Source: Melanopsichium pennsylvanicum (Eukaryota > Basidiomycota > Ustilaginomycetes > Ustilaginales). From it: 64,000 nucleotides of DNA. The translations under genes and the position numbers were made by a program. The DNA is taken from positions 186,001 through 250,000 of the forward strand of contig OAPG01000004.1 in assembly GCA_900208305.1 (NCBI GenBank). Reading direction: 5' to 3'. The notes beneath the pieces were generated by a model. That model had not been told where the DNA came from. It saw only the letters and a program-made list of their open reading frames with translations, and did no database searches. Shown piece after piece: positions 1 to 10,509 of the stretch. How positions within the stretch are numbered: the first letter of the stretch is position 1; each line of letters starts with the position of its first letter.

Positions 1-3000
1 GATTGAAAGCAGCAACTGAGAAATGGGTCGGTGTGTCCCACTCGCCCCTTGTTGCCTATGCCACAAACGAGCCAGGCACACCAAGCACATTTCCATGCAA
101 CACGGCCGAGATCCGTTACGGCAACGCACAATCATACCTTCATGCAACGCTTGTTCTGCGATTCAGAGACCGCTTGTGCGAGATTCAGTCGGGCGACTCG
201 CCTCAAGTTCTATACGTATCAAAACGAGCCGGAAGGAAATTACAGAACGTCTCTCGTCGGGAAGCGAACTAGGGCGCTCTCGGGCAGATTCAGGTTCTTT
301 GTTGAACTTTAAAATCTAGGAAACAAGATCTGACAGTTGCCTGACGGGCGGCTGTCTCCCCTGCTTATTATATTTTTTGTTCTTTGACTGTAGAAACCAA
401 GAAGACGCTCGAACAAGTTTAGAGGAAAGGCGGGGCGCTTAAGATCTGCTAAGCGAACGCATTACCCATAAAGTTACATGAATTCTGGCGTGGGAAAAAA
501 AATTCGACCAAGAACTCATCTGTGTGTATAGTCACAATCACGCGTGAGCTCGTGTGCTGGGCGGCTAAGACATATACAGCCTGGCGTGTGTCGTTTTACA
601 ATACCGGTAGGTACAGTAATTTAGATGCCCTTTTGTCGGGGCAGAGCGGACCCCTTTTCCTGTAAGGAGATGTCTGATCGCTGATAAGAAACCGTTTCTC
701 AGTGTTCATGCATCGATCGAATCTGCAAGATCGTCGCCAGATCTGACCGCACCTGCCTGAAACAAAGGTTGCAAAACTTGATTTCGCCGTCATGCGAGGG
801 AGAGTGAGGTACAAAGAGAGAGAGAAAGAGAGAGAAAGAGCAAGTTGCAAAAGAGGCGGTGCGACTTATCTAGAGTACCTAAGCCACTCTCTGTGAATCC
901 TGTAGCCGCAACTGTTGCTGCCCATCACATTGAACATTGCGCAAAAATTGCTTTCGTACTATAGCATGTGATCACAATCGCTTCCATTGCAGAAGGCACA
1001 ATGGTTCCGAGCCTGAAGAAGCGGGGGATTGAGCAAGAGCGCCAGAATCGCTGTGCCCACAGTCGCCACCCAAGATAGAACAGAAGGACCACCACTCCAA
1101 TGCCACATGTCCCAACCACGCGCGCCTTTGCCATCCGTCATAATTCGCAAGCGAGTCGTGCTTGGTCTAGCTCACTCATGGTCAGATCACCATATGTATC
1201 GCACGACTGGAGTTGGTCCATCATGACGCCACTTGAGACTCCATACGGACCAACGTTAGCACTATCAACTTCGCGTCCTACCCGCCAAAATTGCTGTACT
1301 TCTCACGTGTCGTCCGATCGCAACTTGACCGACACTTAGGACGGTGAAATTTGTATCCAATATTGGATCTGTCGGGCAGCTGCGCGGTCGAATCAAACTC
1401 CGACAGGCTATGTGTGAATGTGTGTGCCTGAAATCTGGACACAAAAAATGAATCATCAGATCTGCAACACTTCCGTTCCGCTTTTCCGTGCCACTATTAC
1501 GAATTTTGGGCACGCTGACAGAACAATGGGGACCGAGAACCTTGCCACGCTTGGTCGTCGTATAATGGCATCCAATAATTTGATTCTATTCTTTTCCGCT
1601 GGAAGAGACACGGTAGGCCCGATGAACTTTAGTGTCCTCGTGCCCTCATGTCTGGTCTCTGGCAAAGGACGAGAAAGGGGAAGAGATTGTGCGTTACTGG
1701 TGCTTGCAGGTTCTGAGACAACGATTTCACAAACTTCTGCGAAAAAGCCCGGAATGAGTTAATCTTTTTCTCGCAAACGGAACACAAAAATGTCTTCTGC
1801 ATGCTTCGGCTGTCACACCCTGGTGGGGTCCCATACTGGAAACGAACCCACTCCTTGCTGCCAGTTCTCGAATGACAACTCGAGCAGCTTCCATACTGCT
1901 TCGCTTCCTACCTGACCTTGTGGTGGGATAAATGCTTGACGATTTCATACACTATAGAGATGAGCGTGGACACGGATCTGAGCAAAACATCCGTTGAAAA
2001 ATGGACACGCCACAACTTGGATCGGGTAAGCGCGCGCACTTGCACGTATCGTTCCATTTGCATTTGCGTGCATACGATCCTCGCTCACAAATAACGCCGC
2101 CATCTTTCGCCACTCTTCACCTGTATCATTCGTTTCGTGCACTTCATCTTTGCCTTCATTGCTCGACTAAACCGTGTTTGCGATCAGACAGCTTTGCAGC
2201 ATTCTTGGTCAGCGTCCTATGAGCCTGGCTCCTTTTTCATATACTTTATGAAAAAATATGGCTTTCTTTTTCTTTGTATGTATGAAAATTGGCACGTCTC
2301 GTTCCTGTTTGGGCAACTTTTTTTTTTTTTTTTTTTTAATAAGCGAGGCTAGATTTCCCACGATCTGCCTCAACTACCCGACTCTTGGAGTTGGCTGCAA
2401 TTCCCCCGGACTTAGCTTGCCACCCAACCCCAGTTGGACTCACGGATGTACGAACGAAGGACGCGAGGGACACACGAAAGAACGATCGAGTGCGGGTCCC
2501 GCGGTTGCTATGCTTGCTCTTTGGCCAGACATCAAAGTTTTGCAGCCTTCCATTTCCATGTGACCTGTCTAATTTTCGAAGCCTAGCTAGGTTTCATCTG
2601 CAGTTCGGACAGTGCGTCTCGCCGCCTGAATTAAACAGTACACATGCCTGTCAATCACGAAGCATTCCTTTACCGTATTGCAACCTCAGATACAATGCAT
2701 CGCTTCTCATCAACAAACAGGGGCTACTAAAACAACTATCGTGCATAGTATTGGCGAGGTGTCTTTTATCTCTCATGCAGCCCGCACGGCCGAGATTCCG
2801 CATTTCACGGTAAATCGCCGCGGCGCTGTCATGGTGGCATCCACATTTATGAGTTGACACAGATCATGGATTACCCAGTGGTCGAAGCGCAGTCACGCGT
2901 GAACAATGGAGTAGTCAAAGGCATGGAGTCTTCTTTATTGCCCTCGGTGAGCTAGGGTGCAATGTGGCGACCTCTTTCAAGACTCTTGACCGATCTTGAC

Positions 3001-5120
3001 ATAGTGTACTGCAGAGAGAGAGACCCGCCAAGCTTGATGTTCAGCAGAGCCTAACATTGCTATGCTGGACACGAAACGAAGCGAGAGGTCAGCGAGCTCA
3101 GTGTTATATGCACGACAAAGAGATGCTGTGAGACGACTGTCCGGACGACACAGACAGCTGAACCCGGAGAGAAACCTCCATGGGAGACCAACACTCGATC
3201 CAACACTTGCTCATCGCAGGGGTGAGAGACGTGTGGCGACCAGCTCTCATGAGATCTGAGCTATGAAGCGTTAGGGTTTGCAACTGCGCCCAAGCTGCAT
3301 ATATTTTGAAAACAGTTGGAAACGAATGCCCAATTCAATCTCCAAGATCTTTCGAAAGATTCCAAACATTGCTGTCACCCGCGCTGCTAATCCAAGATCT
3401 TGTCGATCGTCGCTTTCTCCTCTAAGCACCATCCTCGTCGTCGATAAGCATTGGAAGCGTCCTAACGAGCTCATGTGACATCTTTTCATCCGAGTTTCCG
3501 CCGCAATTCAGGCAGCAGTACACACACTAGCACGTCGGCTAATCTAGTCAATCATGGTTCGATCCATTCTCGAGTAGGTGCTCTCGATAATCGCTTCACC
3601 GGAGTAGGACACTCTTACTTTGCTTTCAAGACGCGTACTTAAGCGAGCCCCGTCTTCCTGTGTGAATGTGGCCCTTACGATCGGACACCGCATCCTGAGG
3701 TCCACAATAAGACATGACAGGTTCGAACCCGGCTCGGAGACTTTGGACAGACAATTTCGAAGCGCAAGTCGAATGATTTGCCAAAACATGCGGAGCAACA
3801 AAGAAAGGTTTTAGAGTTTGTGTTTGACAGCTTGGACAAGCTTTGTCCGCCTGTCACTCTCCGGTGTTTCGGGTCGTCAAGAAGGACCCTTGTCCGCACT
3901 CTGAAGGAGACAATCACCTTCCCAGAGTCCTTCATCCCCGCAGTCTTCGACGTTGCAACATAGTACCACAAAACGACCAGATTTCCAGTCTATCTGGATC
4001 CGATCTCTTCGTTGACTACTTCGTTGACTACCGCGACCATCATCTCTCAACCATGTGAGGAAATGCGCAAAACATGTCAAGGTGGAAAAAAGTGTGTCGG
4101 CCAAGTCACCCATTACTGATAAGGATCGCGACCACAATGAGTCGAGAGTCGGTCAATGTTTCCCGCCTCAAAATTGAGTTTGAACCAGGAATTTTGAATT
4201 CATTTTTCTGCATGATGCGATCGCGACCGAATTCATGGGCAAGTGCACGTTTTTAAGTTACTGTATGACTTCTTCGCCCTCACGCGCATATTCTGCTCAA
4301 TCCAACACTTTGCCGGCAGTAGGCTCCTGAAAGGACCATTCTTAAACCTTACACGGTAAACGTTTCTAGAGTCCGTATCCTTGTATTCTCAAACTGTCAA
4401 GGCAAGCATTACCGAACGACGCGGGTTTTGGCCCCGGATCTCATGCAGATTCCCATGGTCAACGGAGCTGGCAGCCATGAAAGCAAGCTTGTTGCAAGTC
4501 CGGATATCAAATCATTGCTACTACAATGCGAGACCCGCCAAAAATCTGCGTGGGCTGCCGGATCTGCAGCCCTGCTTCGAAGCGGACACATTATCAACCG
4601 GCAACAAAAATGTAGTGCTGTCGCAGCAAAGTGAGACCAACACCGCCGTAAGCAAACTCAGCCTTCGAAAGTGACTCAGATTTGACAAATCCATCAGGGG
4701 TTCCGTCGCTCTTCAAAGATTCCCGCTTTGACCTTTCAGCATTCTTCCCATCCTTTCTGGATATAGTTTCTCCACCCCAATGACGAACCTCTGCAGAAGG
4801 CAAAGAGATACACAAGGGGGTTATCTGAGATCAGGACAAGCATACGCAAACCTCACAGGGACGCAGATAACGTGGTGGGAACAACATAGAGTCAAACTAC
4901 ATCTGCTCTTATTAAAGTCAGACTCAAGAAAAACCCAGGCTCTTTGACGATCTTAGCTGCAAACACAGAGTATCAAGCTGCATCTCTGTGCTGAACCAAT
5001 CTGTGTCCAGATCTTTGCAACCCTCAAAGTGCTGTTCACAAGCAGCTCATCAAATTGCGCAAAGAGATCGCATCAATGATTGCGCATGACCTTGAGAATC
5101 TTCCACCTTCTCCAGCACCG
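1..5120. other. gene-free region, left edge
   Basis: I see no supportable gene here. Open frames are short, overlap on several strands and lack recognisable motifs. The stretch holds a GA-rich tract (about 811-841), a 20-base T run (2318-2337) and ordinary unique-looking sequence with normal CpG content. From about 4800 onward CpG becomes sparse, leading into the CpG-free block that starts at 5121. Confidence 0.5.
2318..2337. repeat. poly-T run (20 T)
   Basis: An uninterrupted run of 20 T bases in non-coding sequence. It could be the tail of a retroposed element read from the other strand or simple slippage; nothing else nearby decides between these. Confidence 0.8.
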
Positions 5121-5766
5121 GTATATGAGAGTATCACTTACCTCTCTGACTTTCTTCATGTACAAGAGCAAGGGCATGATGAATTTGTTGCTTGCAACAA
5201 TATTGAAGAAACTAATAGTAGAATGATCCATTTTGGTATGTGTTGCACTGCAATCACCCCCTGTGATGGTCCAAATCAAAGTGCCATATGCAATGTTGTC
5301 AACTATCTGCATCTAAGACAACAGTTGCACTTGTGGCAATGATGGTGCTTGTGGCAATGGTGGAGCTGGTGTTGATGGCAAATTTCCTTGCATTGGTGCT
5401 GTTGGCCTTGACAAAGCTAGTCTTGTCTGCATTTTGGGTTGCTCATAGTTGTGGTACTGCCATCTACAAGGAGGGATCATCTTGTACCCTTGTGGAGTGG
5501 CAGAGCATTATAGGCAACAACACTGCTTGAGTTTGTTAGCTGGCATGGTGATATAACACTCAACCAGAGGTGGATGGGAATGGGGATGGTGACAAACTGT
5601 TTGGAAAAGAGTTGAATTGCAAGCAAGCTAAGGTACATGCCAAACAAGCTTGCCAAAACTCTCTAAGTCTTGATGGATGGCATCCTTAATCATGATACCA
5701 CTATGCAACACACATTCAACACATGGTTGTGCAAGCATTGCTTTTGCAGATATTGTTCAGGATGTA
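5121..5766. repeat. CpG-free block, probable eroded transposable element
   Basis: Reading line by line, no CG dinucleotide occurs between the one at 5119-5120 and the one at 5767-5768, a stretch of 646 bases. Flanking DNA and the rest of the window have CpG every 10-20 bases. The block is rich in TG and CA, the products expected when methylated CpG deaminates. It contains only short broken frames, with no recognisable transposase, reverse transcriptase or terminal repeats. I infer a mutated old repeat; the element class is not identifiable by eye. Confidence 0.55.
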
Positions 5767-5895
5767 CGTCATGGTTGTGTGCTTGATGACGCTCATAAGG
5801 GGTGAAGAATGGCGTCAGGGATGCTCAAGGATGGTGTCAAGGACAATGTTATGCAAACAATGCTCACTTACAACACCATCAAGTTGGACCAGTGT

Positions 5896-5934
5896 CAGAT
5901 GACGCTCAGATGACACATACGAGAGCGTCATCTG
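5896..5934. repeat. 12-bp inverted repeat
   Basis: Two perfect 12-base inverted arms, at 5896-5907 (CAGATGACGCTC) and 5923-5934, flank a 15-base spacer. The GATGAC/GACGCTC words recur several times within 5785-5945, so this may be the terminal or subterminal part of the eroded element next to the CpG-free block. It could also form a stem-loop in RNA, but no T-run follows and no transcript is evident. Confidence 0.5.
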
Positions 5935-5966
5935 GGCGTCATACACGCACACGGCAACAAATTTCG

Positions 5967-7144
5967 ATGTGAATGCAAGGATTACGGATGCGGCAATAGC
6001 CCATCTCCACCATGGTCAGGACCTCACCATCTAAGACCAGTTGAAAGCCCACTTCATCATGGTGGGGGATTTTCGCGTCATTGGGCCTGCGTGAAAACCG
6101 AACGGCTCGAAACTCTTTATTCCTGATCTATTGTATTCGCCGAAGGGTATCAACGAAGAGTCGCCGCGCACATGGCTCTTCGGTAATGACCTACATGCTT
6201 CGCTTTCATCGAGGCTACTTTGTGGTTTTTGGCTCGGTGTGTCACTGATTCTCTTTATTAGCAACGCCAGAAAGCAGTCACCACCCTGACTCCGCTCTCA
6301 CGCTATTGCCCAAGCAGGACCATTACTACCTCGGCTTACGGCGTAAATCGATTTTACCCGAATGCTCTCCGCACGAAAATGCCACATGAAGCGGGTGGCA
6401 AGACGAAAAACGTAACCGAATCTGCTCAATAAAAGTCCCCATGATCTTGTTACACGTTTCAAGACCCCGCGACACGATCCAAGACAGCTCAGGAATTATA
6501 ATGGATACAGTGAAAACATTCACGTACGTACAACAATGTCACACAGCGGAAGCGCTAGCGCTAAGAAAGGGGCATGCTAATCATGGCGTGAGCACCGAAT
6601 CCAGGTTTTGCCACTCGCCTCCTCGGATCCTCGCCAAAGTGTGCAAACTAGAGCCGGCTGATGATGCTCGCAATCTTTCGACAAACGCGCCGACTTGTTC
6701 GTGTCGACTTCGGCCCGATCGCATTTCAACATTCGATCCTTTGCAACGATCGGGGCGTGCTGCTACGGTGACAGAATGTCACATGTCCACTCCCCTGGAA
6801 AGTTTCGTTAGTGGTGAAAACATGTTCACGCCGAACACAATGTGGCTGTTCTGCAACACGACCGAAAATCAGTCGCACAGCTATACGTCACACTCCTCAG
6901 ATCATCACGAAAGACTGTCAAATGGTCAGACAAGTAGAGATCAGTTACGACTTGCATTTTTGCATCAAGGTGAACTTCTGTGAGTAGGTGTGTCAAATCG
7001 GATCTTCTGCAACGCCCCATAATGTGCAAGCGGGGCAGGTAGGAAGGCTGTTTGCCCGTATGGTAGCAAGCGAGACTATCTGAGGACGTGAGCGAAGGAG
7101 TGGTGCTGCATCAGAGGAACAAGCTTTTGTGGCGGTCGAACCAA
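5967..7144. other. non-coding region between repeat remnant and Def1-like gene
   Basis: The longest open frame here (6441-6983, +, 180 codons) has no motif, no compositional resemblance to the genes of the window and no start context worth noting, so I do not call it. The right end is the 3' flank of the Def1-like gene. Confidence 0.4.
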
Positions 7145-9889
7145 TCACTGGCCCCAGTACTGGCGACCGTAGTTAGGGTAATTAGAGTAATTGGTGCTGC
7201 CCTGGTGACCGTAAGCACCGTACTGTTGGTAATACTGCTGCTGCTGCTGCTGCTGCTGCTGTTGTTGCTGGGCCTGCTGTTGCTGCTGCTGAACCTGCTG
7301 TTGGGGCACACCCTGAGCCTGTCCCTGAGCGCGGCCGACCTGGCTCGAGGTGGTACCAGACTGAGTTGAGCCTTTGGAGGCATTGGCGTCGAACTGGCGG
7401 TAGCTGTCGAGGGCGCTTCCAGAGGAAGCACCAGACTTTTGTTGCGAGCCCATGTGCGGGGTACCCGTATTGCCGGTAGAGGCGTTGCCCGAAGCAGCGG
7501 TCTGCGAAGGGGGAGCACCGCCGGCTCCGCTTCCAAGGAAACCACCAAGACCGGGGATGGCGCCACCGTAGATCTTGGAGTAGTCAGACATGCCACCGAG
7601 ACCGGGCATGCCGCGACCGAAGCCCTGGTCGTATGACGAGAGACCGCCCGAGCTGGGGGTCTGGCCGTAGTGGTTCTGCGCACCGTAGGCGTTGGCATCG
7701 CTCTGAGGACCCTGGTTGTAGGGTGAGGCAATGTTGGCAGGAGTGCCGGGCTTGGAAGCATGCTGAGGCTGGGCAGCGGGCTGGCCGTAGACCGGGTACT
7801 GACCGTAACCAGCAGCAGGCTGACCGTAGTGCTGGAATTGGTTGGGCATATAGTAGTGGGGGTAGTAGTAGGGCATGATGCCAGGGAACTGCTGCTGAGG
7901 AGCCTGCTGCTGGTGGAGACCGGGGCCAGCCTGGTGACCCTGGTGCTGCTGAGGCTGCTGAGTCTGGTGTTCGGCGCTCTGCTGCGACTGCTGCTGGCCA
8001 TGCTGCGAGGATTGAGGCTGGGTTTTGTCGTCGGAACGCTGGCCGAAAGCATTAGAGCCCTGGTCGTATGCGCCGTAGAACTGGGCAAGGCGCTGAGTGT
8101 CGAGACCGCCGTACATGGACGAGTAGTCCTGGAGGCCCTGCTGAGGCTGAGGCTGGGGCTGCGAAGCGGCTTGGTTTTGGCCAAGGGAGCTGTATCCGTT
8201 GTAGCCGTGAATTTGCTCCTGAGGGGCGTGATGCTGCTGTTGCTGGGGAACGGCTTGCTGTTGTTGAGCCTGGCCGGTGAATCCGTACGAGTTGTCGAAC
8301 GAGTCGGACTTGAAGCCGTTGTATTGAGAGGCAGCGGGCTGCTGGCCGAACGATTCAGTCTGAGCTTGGCTGACGTGAGCGCCTCGTCGGTGAGCCGAGG
8401 GCGAGGCGACGGGCTGAGCGGCGGCAGGAGCAGCTGCAGCCTCAGCTTGAGAGGGAGCAGCATCAGTGGTGGTTTCGGGAACATCGTTATCATCACCACC
8501 GAGGAAGTTGAGCGAGCCAAATTGGACGCCAAGCTTGTCGAGCTGCGAAGAGCCACCAGCCATGACGACAGGAGCATCTTGTCGTGCGCGCTGCGAAGAT
8601 CGCTGAGCACCAGCACGAGGAGCCGCCTTAGAGAGGCCGGGGGGAGCAACGGCGCTGGTGGCAGTGGCCTCAGCAGCGGGCGCGGCAGGGGCGCTTTCGG
8701 CAGCAGGAGCGGACTCAATGGGAGCGGCGGCCTCGGTGGCGGCTTCTGGGGAAGTTTGCCCTTGTTCGGCAGTGACAGCCTCAGTAGTAGCGGCGAGCTC
8801 AGTCACGGTTTCAACAGCAGGCTCCTCTTCAGAAACGACAGCGTGTTCGATTGACTCGGGCTGAGCTTCGATGATGGCAGCCTCAGTAGCCTGAGTGGAA
8901 GCGGGTTCCGTGGCAGGAGCTTCAGAGATGGGAAGGACGGGGGCAGCCTCGGCGGAAGCTGCGACAACGGCGGGAGCAGCGACTGACTTGGGAGCCTCAG
9001 ACTTGCGAGCAATCTGTGCCCAGCTCATAGCGCCAGCCTTTGGCGAAGGCTTGGAAGGAGCAGGGACCTTGACAGCAGGTGTGGAGCTCTCAGCGGCCGA
9101 CGATGGAAGAGCGCCGGCGGTGGTAGCCGACTCTGTGAACTGAGGAGCAGGGGTATCTGCAACCGCAGCTGCAGCAGGAGCAGGAGTAGCAGACTCTGCG
9201 GGAGTGGGTGCAGTCTCGGTGATCTCTTTAGGGATGGCGGGTGCTGGAGCAGGTGCAGCTGCCGCGGCGGGAGCGGATTGCGACTGTTTGTTGGACTTTG
9301 CGAGAGCGGCGGCCCAGCTGGTTCCAGTGGTAGGAGTGGCAATAGGGGCGAAAGCTTGAGCAGTGGTGGCCTCGACCGTCTGGGTCTCTGGAGTCTTGAC
9401 TTCGTGTCCGTTGGTCTGGGGAGCGATTCCACCACCACGACCACCGACGCCGCGGAAGCCACCACGACCTCCGCGAGCACCACGCACGGAAGCACCACCA
9501 CGACCGCGGCCGGCGGGAGCACCAACGTGGTTGCCGCGTGCAGCAACATAAGAAGGAGTAGATGGAGCCGCTGAGGAAGCGTAGGGAGCGGGAAGAGGCT
9601 GGTGCGAGCTCGAATCCTTCTTGACCTGCTTCTTTGATTTGACGGACGAGAATTGCTCGACTTGACCTTCGGAGATGCGGACGACTGCGTTCTCAACGTC
9701 ACCGAGCGATTCCTGGAGAGCGAAGAGGAGGTCCTCGTCAGTCCAGGTGGGGAAAAGCTCGCGGATCATGTCGAGCTGATCCGAGTATTTGGCACGAAGG
9801 GTCCGTACCTCTTCCGTATCATCTTGGACCTGATGGGAGCGACCTTTGGGGCGAGGGAAAGACCCTCTGCGCGCAGCTGTAGCCGACAT
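7145..9889 (-). CDS. DEF1: RNA polymerase II degradation factor Def1-like, CUE domain and poly-Q
   Basis: The protein has 914 residues. Residues about 28-72 form a CUE-type ubiquitin-binding domain: a helix ending in IRELFPTW, then a DLLFALQES helix and a DVENAVVRIS helix. The rest is low complexity: a Lys/Ser/Gly/Arg segment with RGRGG motifs near 130-155, a long Ala/Pro/Glu-rich middle, and a Gln/Tyr/Gly-rich C-terminal half with pure Q runs (CAG/CTG tract near 7229-7276). This order (N-terminal CUE, then an extended Q-rich tail) is that of yeast Def1, which recruits the elongin-cullin ligase to stalled, ubiquitinated Rpb1 and is proteolytically processed. The ATG at 9887-9889 begins the domain-bearing frame and no earlier in-frame start is needed. 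Large antisense frames across the gene are composition shadows. Confidence 0.8.
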   Translation of the reverse strand: MSATAARRGSFPRPKGRSHQVQDDTEEVRTLRAKYSDQLDMIRELFPTWTDEDLLFALQESLGDVENAVVRISEGQVEQFSSVKSKKQVKKDSSSHQPLPAPYASSAAPSTPSYVAARGNHVGAPAGRGRGGASVRGARGGRGGFRGVGGRGGGIAPQTNGHEVKTPETQTVEATTAQAFAPIATPTTGTSWAAALAKSNKQSQSAPAAAAAPAPAPAIPKEITETAPTPAESATPAPAAAAVADTPAPQFTESATTAGALPSSAAESSTPAVKVPAPSKPSPKAGAMSWAQIARKSEAPKSVAAPAVVAASAEAAPVLPISEAPATEPASTQATEAAIIEAQPESIEHAVVSEEEPAVETVTELAATTEAVTAEQGQTSPEAATEAAAPIESAPAAESAPAAPAAEATATSAVAPPGLSKAAPRAGAQRSSQRARQDAPVVMAGGSSQLDKLGVQFGSLNFLGGDDNDVPETTTDAAPSQAEAAAAPAAAQPVASPSAHRRGAHVSQAQTESFGQQPAASQYNGFKSDSFDNSYGFTGQAQQQQAVPQQQQHHAPQEQIHGYNGYSSLGQNQAASQPQPQPQQGLQDYSSMYGGLDTQRLAQFYGAYDQGSNAFGQRSDDKTQPQSSQHGQQQSQQSAEHQTQQPQQHQGHQAGPGLHQQQAPQQQFPGIMPYYYPHYYMPNQFQHYGQPAAGYGQYPVYGQPAAQPQHASKPGTPANIASPYNQGPQSDANAYGAQNHYGQTPSSGGLSSYDQGFGRGMPGLGGMSDYSKIYGGAIPGLGGFLGSGAGGAPPSQTAASGNASTGNTGTPHMGSQQKSGASSGSALDSYRQFDANASKGSTQSGTTSSQVGRAQGQAQGVPQQQVQQQQQQAQQQQQQQQQQQQYYQQYGAYGHQGSTNYSNYPNYGRQYWGQ

Positions 9890-10474
9890 GGTTGTATGTA
9901 TTTGTGTGTGTATGTGTTAAAGTCAGGAAGGACGAGCAGAACCTATGATTCGGGGGAAGCGTGCCTCGGCGTAGGGCGAGTTGGGCTGCACGGCGACCTT
10001 TGGATGGGTGAGAAACGAGACGAGCAGAGCGATCGGGCGACGAAGAGCCGTATACACTTGTCAATAAGCGGGCGAACAGGATCAAGACGAGAAGGTGAAG
10101 AGACAGGAGGATGAATGAAAAGGAGAGAAGAGAAAGATAGTCAAGAAGGCGAATTTGCGCAATGGCTGCACTCGAACACAAAGCACTGTAGTCGACGAGC
10201 TACGCCAACTTGACTTTGCCTTGGCAACTTAGACTCGAGTAGAATACGCTGTTTTGGGTGGAGAGGGCGCTCTTGCTTGAGTGTGCTAGACTTTCTCTCT
10301 CACACACTCTTTCTCTTTCTCCTTCTCCCCCTCTCTCTCACACGCCGGTGTCGCCGGCCAAAATCTAGGTTTTAAACCTGTCTGTGTGTCTGTGGGACGA
10401 CTGGCTCCCATTGAAGCAGAATACAGTGCTATCATCCCAGCAACATAATGCTTCTGCGCCTTTTTCGAAGGTCG

Positions 10475-10509
<35 letters not shown>

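Noticed and set aside
3718..3735. tRNA B-box-like GGTTCGAACCC
   Set aside because: The surrounding bases do not pair into a T-stem and no A-box or acceptor stem is found at the right distance.
5055..5342. 95-codon open frame overlapping the CpG-free block
   Set aside because: It overlaps CpG-depleted DNA and has no recognisable domain; treated as part of the eroded repeat.
6046..6083. GDF-type motif read as a LINE endonuclease remnant
   Set aside because: A single short match (IMVGDF) without further endonuclease or reverse-transcriptase motifs is not evidence.
6441..6983. 180-codon plus-strand open frame
   Set aside because: No motif, no coding-like composition compared with neighbouring genes, no promoter features; probably chance.
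7111..8718. 535-codon open frame antisense-strand shadow within the Def1-like gene
   Set aside because: It lies in another frame of the same strand over the Q/A-rich coding region and has only low-complexity Ser/Leu/Arg/Thr composition; the CUE-bearing frame explains the region.
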